The notes under the pieces are model-generated. The model searched no databases. It was given only the letters and a program-made list of their open reading frames with translations, and was not told the DNA's origin. Below are positions 56,429 through 64,000 of a DNA stretch of 64,000 nt, one piece after another; the stretch's first letter is position 1, and each line of letters opens with the position of its first letter. The stretch is from Cupriavidus sp. UYMMa02A (lineage in GTDB: Bacteria; Pseudomonadota; Gammaproteobacteria; Burkholderiales; Burkholderiaceae): assembly GCA_001725945.1 (NCBI GenBank), contig LRMT01000125.1, positions 124,001 to 188,000 of the forward strand, read 5' to 3'. The position numbers were made by a program, and so were the translations under genes.

Positions 56429-57772
56429 TCAGGCGCGCAAAGCCTCTGCCAATGTCTGCGCTGCGCGTTCGGCGGTCTCGGCCTGCTCGGCCTCGACCAT
56501 CACACGGACCACGGGTTCGGTGCCCGAGGCACGGATCAGCACCCGACCGCGGCCCGCCAACTCCGGCTCCACCACAGCACGCGCCGCCTTCAGGCCGGCA
56601 TGCGACTGCCAGTCAAACCCCTTCTCGACCCGGACATTGATGAGCTTCTGCGGGAACAGGTTGACGCCTTCGAGCAAGCCGGCCAGCGTCTTGCCACTGC
56701 GGCGCAGCGCGGCAAGCACCTGGAGCGCCGAGACGATGCCGTCGCCGGTGCTGTGCCGATCCAGGCACAGCAGGTGGCCGGAGCCTTCGCCGCCCAGCGT
56801 CCAGTGGCGCTTGTTCAGTTCCTCCAGCACGTAGCGGTCGCCAACCTTCGCGCGCACGAACTCCACACCAATGCGCTTGAGCGCCAGCTCCACGGCCATA
56901 TTGGTCATGAGCGTACCGACTGCGCCTTCGACCGCGTGTCCTGCCGCCATGCGGTCGCGCACGATCAGGTACAGCAGCTCGTCGCCGTTGTAGAGACGGC
57001 CTTCGCTGTCCACGACCTGCAGGCGGTCCGCATCGCCGTCGAACGCGAGACCGAGGTCTGCACCATGCTCCCTGACCGCTTCGATCAGCTTGCCGGGTGC
57101 CGTCGCACCGTAGCCGTCATTGATATTGCGGCCGTCCGGCTGGTTGCCGATCGCCACGACATCTGCGCCGAGCTCATGGAACACATGCGGAGCAATGTGA
57201 TAGGCGGCACCGTGCGCGCAGTCCACGACCAGCTTGAGACCGCGCAGGTCCTGGCTGTTCGGGAACGTGCTCTTGCAGAATTCGATGTAGCGCCCGGGCG
57301 CGTCGTTGATGCGCCGGGCTCGGCCCAGCTCATCGGACGGCGCGCAGAGCATGGGCTCTTCGAGGGCCGCCTCGATCTCTGCTTCGACCTCGTCGGGAAG
57401 CTTGTCGCCGTCGGCCGAGAAAAATTTAATGCCGTTGTCGTAGTACGGATTGTGGCTGGCCGAGATGACAACACCCGCCGACAGGCGCAGCGCGCGCGTC
57501 AGGTAGGCAATGCCCGGCGTCGGCAGCGGCCCGGTCAGCAGTACGTGTACGCCGGCCGAGGTGAAGCCGGCCTCAAGTGCTGCCTCAAGCATATAGCCCG
57601 AGATCCGCGTGTCCTTGCCGATCAGCACGGTTGGCCGCCCCTGCCCGGTGGGGGCGCCATGGGCCAGCACCTTGCCGGCGGCATGGCCCAGCCGCATGAC
57701 GAAATCCGGCGTGATCGGCAGTTCGCCGACCTTGCCCCGTACGCCATCAGTCCCGAAATACTTGCGCGTCAT
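56429..57772 (-). CDS. glmM: Phosphoglucosamine mutase
   Basis: GlmM interconverts glucosamine 6- and 1-phosphate for UDP-GlcNAc and cell-wall synthesis. The 447-residue protein has KYFGTDGVRGKVGELP, the phosphoserine loop GVVISASHNPYYDNGIK, the Mg site LAFDGDADRLQVVDSEG, the sugar loop LGGEGSGHLLCLDRH and the phosphate loop RASGTEPVVRVMVEA. ATG 57772 (MTRKYFG) is the conserved start. Just downstream of folP, the classic folP-glmM order. Intact. Confidence 0.97.
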   Translation of the reverse strand: MTRKYFGTDGVRGKVGELPITPDFVMRLGHAAGKVLAHGAPTGQGRPTVLIGKDTRISGYMLEAALEAGFTSAGVHVLLTGPLPTPGIAYLTRALRLSAGVVISASHNPYYDNGIKFFSADGDKLPDEVEAEIEAALEEPMLCAPSDELGRARRINDAPGRYIEFCKSTFPNSQDLRGLKLVVDCAHGAAYHIAPHVFHELGADVVAIGNQPDGRNINDGYGATAPGKLIEAVREHGADLGLAFDGDADRLQVVDSEGRLYNGDELLYLIVRDRMAAGHAVEGAVGTLMTNMAVELALKRIGVEFVRAKVGDRYVLEELNKRHWTLGGEGSGHLLCLDRHSTGDGIVSALQVLAALRRSGKTLAGLLEGVNLFPQKLINVRVEKGFDWQSHAGLKAARAVVEPELAGRGRVLIRASGTEPVVRVMVEAEQAETAERAAQTLAEALRA

Positions 57773-57826
57773 TCCCTTTGATCCTCTCTTGCTTGCTCTG
57801 TCTGGCAACTACGCCCAACTACGATG

Positions 57827-58699
57827 TTACTGTTCAACCAGCGTCACGGCCTCGTTCCTGACCGCCCACCAGGTCTTGAGGGCATCCACCGTGTCCTGCA
57901 CATCATGCACGCGCACGATATAGGCACCGCGCTCCGCCGCACATACCGCCGCGGCAATACTGGCCGCCACACGCTCCAGCGGCGGCCGGCCGCCCAGGAT
58001 CGCGCCAAGCGTCGACTTGCGCGACAAGCCCACCAGCAACGGCAGCCCGGCCTTCGCGAGCGCGGGCAACTGGCCCAGCAGGCGCAGATTATGATCCGGA
58101 GTCTTGCCGAAGCCAAATCCCGGGTCCAGCGTGATGCGGGCCGAGTCGACACCAGCCTGGCGTAGCACGGCCACGCGCTCATCAAGGAAGGCGCCCACTT
58201 CGGCCACCACGTCGGTGTACTGCGGGTCTTCCTGCATCGTCTGCGGGTCACGCTGCATGTGCATCACGCACAGGCCTGCTTGCCCGCCGGCAACCGCTTC
58301 GACCGCGCCGGGCATGCGGAAGCCCCAGATATCGTTGATCAGGTCGGCACCGGCTGCGAGCGATGCGCGCATGACCTCGGGCTTGTATGTGTCGATCGAC
58401 AGCGGCTTGCCGCAGTCGCGCAGCGCCTCGACGATCGGGATCACGCGCGCCAGCTCTTCATCAAGCGGCAATGCGTCGGAACCCGGACGGCTTGATTCAC
58501 CGCCAATATCGATGATGTCCGCACCTTCCGCGATCAGTTGCTCCGCGTGCCGTAGCGCCGCGTCCCGCGTGGCGTGCTTGCCGCCATCCGAAAACGAGTC
58601 GGGCGTGACGTTGAGAATGCCCATGACGAGCGGGCGACGATCCAGCGCAAAGCGAAAGCGTCCGCACTGGAAATGCCTGGATTGGGAGGTCTGCTGCAA
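57827..58699 (-). CDS. folP: Dihydropteroate synthase
   Basis: FolP joins 4-aminobenzoate to dihydropterin pyrophosphate in folate synthesis and is the sulfonamide target. Diagnostic segments are VMGILNVTPDSFSDGG, GADIIDIGGESSRPGSDALP, LSIDTYKPEV, ITLDPGFGFGKTPDHN, LLVGLSRKSTLGAILG and the final AYIVRVHDVQDTVDAL. 290 residues, intact. Between ftsH and glmM on the same strand. Confidence 0.97.
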   Translation of the reverse strand: MQQTSQSRHFQCGRFRFALDRRPLVMGILNVTPDSFSDGGKHATRDAALRHAEQLIAEGADIIDIGGESSRPGSDALPLDEELARVIPIVEALRDCGKPLSIDTYKPEVMRASLAAGADLINDIWGFRMPGAVEAVAGGQAGLCVMHMQRDPQTMQEDPQYTDVVAEVGAFLDERVAVLRQAGVDSARITLDPGFGFGKTPDHNLRLLGQLPALAKAGLPLLVGLSRKSTLGAILGGRPPLERVAASIAAAVCAAERGAYIVRVHDVQDTVDALKTWWAVRNEAVTLVEQ

Positions 58700-58754
58700 G
58701 GTAGAAAACCGGAAATGGACGAAGAGGATCTGCGCACGGACCGCGCAGAAACGA

Positions 58755-58779
58755 GAAAGCCGGTGCGAAAGGCACCGGC
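58755..58779 (-). terminator. Stem-loop between ftsH and folP
   Basis: A perfect 10-bp stem AAGCCGGTGC / GCACCGGCTT with a 5-base loop. On the minus strand TTTCTCGTTTC follows, so it is a plausible terminator or attenuator between ftsH and folP. Confidence 0.65.
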
Positions 58780-58831
58780 TTGTCGGAACAGCTAGGTAGT
58801 CACAGTCTCGCGGACAGCGCGATCCGTGCCG

Positions 58832-60713
<1,882 letters not shown>

Positions 60714-60849
60714 GGCCGAACTCCTTTGCGATTGCCTTGCCAACGGATAGCTGCATTGTAATGCAGTGCCCGCCCCGAAGGGGTAACACGGAAAACTATG
60801 GGGCCGATAGCTTCAGGGCCCCAGACTGCCCCCACTTCTGTCGGATCCG

Positions 60850-61527
60850 TCAATTCACCACTTTGAGGTAACGCCCAAGGATAAATGTTTCGGAGGATTT
60901 GTCGCGTGACGCCTTGGGCTTGCGTTTGGCGACTACCTTGAACTGCCGCTTGAACTTCTCGACGATCTGGCTGTAGCCACTGCCGTGGAAACACTTTACC
61001 AGCAATGCGCCGTCCGCCTTCAGGTGGGCCTGCGCAAACTCCAGCGCCAGCTCGCACAGATATTCGATGCGCGCCGCATCGGCGAAGGCCACACCCGATA
61101 AATTGGGGGCCATATCCGACAAAACAAGGTCGATCTTTGCGCCGCCGGAAGCGGCCATGACGACTTCCTCGAGTTGGCGAAACACCGCTTCCTCGCGGAA
61201 ATCGCCCTGGATAAACGTGACATCGGCGACCGGCTCCATCGGCAGGATATCGATGGCCACCACGGCGCCATCAGGCTTGCCGCCCGTCGCGCGCGGCGAG
61301 GCCGCCAGCTTGTTGCGCGCGTACTGGCTCCAGCTTCCGGGCGCTGCCCCCAGGTCGACAATGACATTACCCGGCTGGATCAGCTTGTCCTGTTCGTCGA
61401 TTTCCTTGAGCTTGTAAGCCGCGCGGGCGCGATAACCCTCGCGCTGCGCCATCTTCACATACGGATCGTTGATGTGGTCGTGCAGCCACGACTGGTTGAA
61501 CTTGTTCTTGGGCTTGCCTTTGGCCAT
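60850..61527 (-). CDS. rlmE: 23S rRNA (uridine-2'-O-)-methyltransferase RlmE
   Basis: RlmE (FtsJ) 2'-O-methylates U2552 in the 23S A-loop. The 225-residue protein has NQSWLHDHINDPYVKMAQRE, the SAM loop VIVDLGAAPGSWSQY, VAIDILPMEPVADVTFIQGD, LVLSDMAPNLSG and the catalytic Lys in LLVKCFHGSGY; it ends in a basic FKVVAKRKPKASRDKSSET. The K-D-K-E tetrad is complete. ATG 61527 is the conserved start. It is upstream of ftsH, the classic rlmE-ftsH pair, and divergent from yhbY. Intact. Confidence 0.96.
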   Translation of the reverse strand: MAKGKPKNKFNQSWLHDHINDPYVKMAQREGYRARAAYKLKEIDEQDKLIQPGNVIVDLGAAPGSWSQYARNKLAASPRATGGKPDGAVVAIDILPMEPVADVTFIQGDFREEAVFRQLEEVVMAASGGAKIDLVLSDMAPNLSGVAFADAARIEYLCELALEFAQAHLKADGALLVKCFHGSGYSQIVEKFKRQFKVVAKRKPKASRDKSSETFILGRYLKVVN

Positions 61528-61735
61528 TCTGATTACGCCTGTTTCCTGTCTGCCGGCGCCACGAAGATGGGGCGCGCCGCAATTTCTTGCCTGTTTTGCC
61601 GTTTTTTGCCGCCAACCTGTACTGGTTTGGCGGATAATACGCGCCAATCGCATGCCAGCGGCGGCCACTCCGGCTCGCCATTTGCCCGTACGGCCGCTGG
61701 CAGCACTTTATTGCCTGCGCCGTCAGCGCCTATTT

Positions 61736-62236
61736 ATGTCCGCACTCCAACTTATTCCAGCCCAGCGCTCAGAACTCCGCTCCCGTGCCCACGGCCTCAA
61801 TCCGGTCGTGATGATTGGCGCGGAAGGCCTCACGCAAGCGGTGCTGGCCGAGATCGACCGCAGCCTGGCGGCCCACGACCTGATCAAGATCCGCGTATTC
61901 GGTGACGACCGCGAGGCCCGCATCGGCATCTATGAAGCCATCTGCGATGAACTCGATGCCGCGCCGATCCAGCATATCGGCAAGCTGCTCGTCATCTGGC
62001 GTCCGGGCGAAGCACGCCTGAAGGAAAACCAGCCGCAGGACCTGGGCCGCCACACGCCGGCCCGCCGTGGCGCGGCCCCCCGCACCGTGACGGTGAAAAA
62101 GCCTAGCGGCGCTCCCAACCGCCGCCCTACCCGCAAGGCAGTAACGGTGCTGGGCAATGAACGCGTCACGGCTGGCGGCAACGTCAAGCGCTCGCGCGCC
62201 CGGCCCACCAGCACGAAGAAGAAGGCCCTGGCCTGA
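61736..62236 (+). CDS. yhbY: YhbY-family CRM-domain RNA-binding protein
   Basis: A ribosome-assembly factor of the CRM (CRS1/YhbY) family. The domain runs about residues 1-95: LQLIPAQRSELRSRAHGLNP, VVMIGAEGLTQAVLAEID, LIKIRVFGDDREARIGIYEA, IGKLLVIWRPGEARLKENQP. A basic, disordered tail of about 65 residues follows, richer in Arg/Lys than in E. coli YhbY. Start ATG 61736. Divergent from rlmE, the usual arrangement. Intact. Confidence 0.95.
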   Translation: MSALQLIPAQRSELRSRAHGLNPVVMIGAEGLTQAVLAEIDRSLAAHDLIKIRVFGDDREARIGIYEAICDELDAAPIQHIGKLLVIWRPGEARLKENQPQDLGRHTPARRGAAPRTVTVKKPSGAPNRRPTRKAVTVLGNERVTAGGNVKRSRARPTSTKKKALA

Positions 62237-62241
62237 ACGGC

Positions 62242-62262
62242 AGCGGCCCTGTACGGGCCGCT
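62242..62262 (+). terminator. Stem-loop after yhbY
   Basis: AGCGGCCC / GGGCCGCT with a 5-base loop sits six bases after the yhbY stop. There is no T-run, so it is a weak terminator or end-stabiliser in the space between convergent yhbY and the DUF4149 gene. Confidence 0.5.
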
Positions 62263-62278
62263 CTACCGTGCCGGCTGG

Positions 62279-62782
62279 CTATTCGCCGGCCGAGCGCGGC
62301 GCCGAAGCGCGCCACACCAACACCAGCGCCAGCAGGCTCTGCACCAGATAAAAGGCGCTCGAGACGCCGTGCAGCATGCCGAACTGGCCGCGGAACGGCG
62401 ACTCAGACACGCCCACACCGAGCGCCGTCGCCTTCTCCTTGAGATTCCCCATGAACGGCTGGGTACCGAAATAGCCCACCAGCACGCAGCACAGCATGGC
62501 CAGCACCAGCCAGCGCAGTGCGCGATAGCGATTGGCGCCGCGCCGGATCAGCACATTGCACAGTACGAGCTGCAGCACGCCAATGGTCACGCCGAGGATG
62601 GCCTCGGTCTGAAACAGGTGGCCGGCGATCATGCCCGCCGTCTCGCGGCTGGGCAGTACCGAAAACAGCGTGGGAGCCACCATGTAGCCCACCGTCCACA
62701 GGCTGCCGGCCCACACGACCGTGAGCAGCAGGAAAATACGGTGGGGCAGCGGCGGCAGGCTGGAGTATGAGGAAGAAAACAC
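62279..62782 (-). CDS. DUF4149 domain membrane protein
   Basis: A 167-residue protein with four membrane helices (IFLLLTVVWAGSLWTVGYMV, AILGVTIGVLQLVLCNVLI, WLVLAMLCCVLVGYFG, AFYLVQSLLALVLVWRA). The segments VWAGSLWTVGYMVAPTLFSV and FGMLHGVSSAFYLVQSLL are typical of DUF4149 (TMEM205-like) proteins. It lies 23 bases downstream of greA on the same strand. Function unknown. Intact. Confidence 0.87.
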   Translation of the reverse strand: MFSSSYSSLPPLPHRIFLLLTVVWAGSLWTVGYMVAPTLFSVLPSRETAGMIAGHLFQTEAILGVTIGVLQLVLCNVLIRRGANRYRALRWLVLAMLCCVLVGYFGTQPFMGNLKEKATALGVGVSESPFRGQFGMLHGVSSAFYLVQSLLALVLVWRASAPRSAGE

Positions 62783-62808
62783 TGTCCGGTTCCGTTGGCC
62801 TGGCGGCC

Positions 62809-63285
62809 TCAGATGTAGCGGACGGTGATGACCTCGTACTCGCGCTCGCCGCCCGGGGCCAGGACGGTCGCGACGTCGCCTTCGAACTTGCCGATCAGCG
62901 CGCGCGCAATGGGCGAACTGACGGAGATCTTGCCGGTGTCCAGGTCGGCTTCGTCATCGCCGACGATCTGGTAGCTCACGGGGCTGCCCGACTCCAGGTC
63001 TTCCAGGTCGACGGTGGCGCCGAACACAATGCGGCCGTCCGTGTCGAGCTGCGTCGGGTCGATAACTTGTGCAGCCGACAGCTTGGATTCGACGTCGAGG
63101 ATGCGGCCTTCGATGAACGCCTGCTTCTCCTTCGCTGCATCGTATTCGGCATTTTCGGACAGGTCGCCCTGCGCGCGGGCTTCAGCGATGGCATTGATCA
63201 CCGCAGGACGTTCGACGGCCTTCAGGCGGTGCAGCTCTTCCTTCAGGAGCTCGGCGCCACGCTTGGTAATCGGAATGGTGCTCAT
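62809..63285 (-). CDS. greA: Transcription elongation factor GreA
   Basis: GreA rescues backtracked RNA polymerase by stimulating transcript cleavage. The 158-residue protein starts STIPITKRGAELLKEELHRL and has the tip of the N-terminal coiled coil (EARAQGDLSENAEYDAAKEK with the acidic D-x-x-E pair) and the FKBP-like C-terminal domain (SYQIVGDDEADLDTGKISV, SPIARALIGKFEGDVATV). ATG 63285 is the conserved start; an upstream extension to 63339 is rejected. Placed downstream of carB as in related genomes. Intact. Confidence 0.97.
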   Translation of the reverse strand: MSTIPITKRGAELLKEELHRLKAVERPAVINAIAEARAQGDLSENAEYDAAKEKQAFIEGRILDVESKLSAAQVIDPTQLDTDGRIVFGATVDLEDLESGSPVSYQIVGDDEADLDTGKISVSSPIARALIGKFEGDVATVLAPGGEREYEVITVRYI

Positions 63286-63436
63286 GTTTTCGATCAACAA
63301 AAAAATGAGCCGCAGCGGAGCTGGAACCGTGCCTGGCACCTGGCCAGGGCACTTCCGCTCAACCGCGGCTTTCGGATGGGAAAGCGCCCGGAGTACAGGC
63401 GCCGATCAACGAATTCGGAGTAGTTTAGGCCAAGAA

Positions 63437-63462
63437 GCCCGCCGACAGCAACATCGGCGGGC
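63437..63462 (-). terminator. Stem-loop after carB
   Basis: A perfect 9-bp stem GCCCGCCGA / TCGGCGGGC with an 8-base loop lies 45-70 bases past the carB stop on the minus strand. Only TTCTTGG follows, so it is a weak terminator or attenuator before greA. Confidence 0.55.
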
Positions 63463-63506
63463 CAAGGACCCTTGACGGAGCGCAAGCGCCCCGAGCAGCC
63501 ACAATG

Positions 63507-64000
63507 TTACGCCAGCGACGCATGGAGACCCTGCAGGTCATAGACCTCCAGGCTCTGCATGTGCTTCAGGCCCTCCACCGCGGCGCTCGCGCCGGCGATG
63601 GTGGTGTAGTACGGCACGCGGTTGGCCAGCGCCGAGATCCGGATCGAGCGCGAATCGGCGATCGCGCCGCGGGTCTCGTCCACCGTGGTGAACACCAGCG
63701 CCAGTTCGCCGTTCTTGATCATGTCAACGATGTGCGGACGGCCGTCCTTGACCTTGTTCACCACCTTGACCGGGATGCCCGCGGCTTCGATGGCCGAGGC
63801 AGTGCCGCGCGTGGCGACGATCGGATAGCCCATGTCGTGCAGCATGCGGGCCACGGCGACGGCGCGCGGCTTGTCGCTGTCCTTCACGGTGATCAGCACG
63901 GTGCCCTTTTCCGGCAGGCGCGAACCCGCGGCCAGCTGGCTCTTGAACAAGGCTTCGCCGAACGACTTGCCCACGCCCATCACCTCACCGGTGGAACGCA
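63507..64000 (-). CDS. carB: Carbamoyl-phosphate synthase large subunit, C-terminal part (cut by window end)
   Basis: The last ~164 residues of CarB, which makes carbamoyl phosphate for pyrimidines and arginine. The visible part is the end of the second ATP-grasp half (RSTGEVMGVGKSFGEALFKS) and the allosteric MGS domain: VLITVKDSDKPRAVAVARML, GYPIVATRGTASAIEAAGI, LALVFTTVDETRGAIADSRS and IRISALANRVPYYTTIAGAS. Stop at 63507. The rest lies beyond the window. Intact where visible. Confidence 0.96.
   Translation of the reverse strand, partial: RSTGEVMGVGKSFGEALFKSQLAAGSRLPEKGTVLITVKDSDKPRAVAVARMLHDMGYPIVATRGTASAIEAAGIPVKVVNKVKDGRPHIVDMIKNGELALVFTTVDETRGAIADSRSIRISALANRVPYYTTIAGASAAVEGLKHMQSLEVYDLQGLHASLA

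Overview
The window reads as a piece of the main chromosome of a Cupriavidus-like member of the Burkholderiaceae (Betaproteobacteria). The basis is the very GC-rich sequence, the order pyrG-kdsA-DUF1330-eno-ftsB, a carB-greA border, a second infA gene outside any ribosomal operon, polyhydroxyalkanoate (PHA) genes, and Bug-type solute receptors. The genus is an inference from gene order and protein style; no database was searched.

Layout. 1-7.5 kb: the tail of hslO, a small lipoprotein, then a core block on the minus strand (pyrG, kdsA, DUF1330, eno, ftsB), an alpha/beta hydrolase and an Anbu proteasome-like peptidase. 7.8-16.3 kb: a PHA region on the minus strand (acyl-CoA dehydrogenase, MaoC hydratase, PHA synthase, phasin, then a PHA-depolymerase-like hydrolase) with two AraC-type regulators. 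16.4-21.6 kb: a beta-keto acid cleavage enzyme, DUF1289, a DsbA/FrnE-like protein, a Bug receptor, a Rieske-flavoprotein fusion and DUF2945. 21.7-30.6 kb: an IclR regulator, a CitE-type lyase and a tightly coupled operon (MmgE/PrpD, MaoC, acyl-CoA dehydrogenase, MaoC, class III CoA-transferase, Mcl-like lyase, Bug receptor) that looks like a catabolic route for a branched C5 dicarboxylate. 30.7-35.4 kb: an acyl-CoA ligase, a TauD-type dioxygenase and a quinone oxidoreductase, divergent from a third AraC regulator. 35.4-45.4 kb: miscellaneous genes, two tRNAs (Arg-TCT, Pro-TGG), a GGDEF protein, infA, a SixA-like phosphatase and an OlsB-like acyltransferase. 45.5-56.3 kb: the phosphate block (ppx, ppk, phoR, phoB, phoU, pstBACS) with three or four recognisable Pho boxes. 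56.4-64 kb: glmM, folP, ftsH, rlmE, yhbY, DUF4149, greA and the 3' end of carB.

A major property of this sequence is that about 40 single-base indels break roughly 25 genes, including essential ones (eno, pyrG, ftsH). Most are one-base losses from short homopolymers, and the reading continues perfectly in the next frame. I treat these as sequencing or assembly errors and annotate each gene at its full restored extent, giving the position of each break. Coordinates of those genes therefore span a frame change. No insertion sequence, prophage, CRISPR array, rRNA or replication origin was seen.

How the parts work together. The PHA region links beta-oxidation intermediates to polymer. The 23.6-30.6 kb operon could activate, dehydrogenate, hydrate and cleave a C5 acid to central metabolites. 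The phosphate block couples Pi sensing and uptake (Pst, PhoU, PhoBR) with polyphosphate turnover (Ppk, Ppx). An ornithine-lipid-type acyltransferase lies next to it. Local DNA repeats (twin 14-bp palindromes, 21-bp-spaced direct repeats, a 19-bp inverted pair, Pho boxes) provide candidate operators for several of these units.
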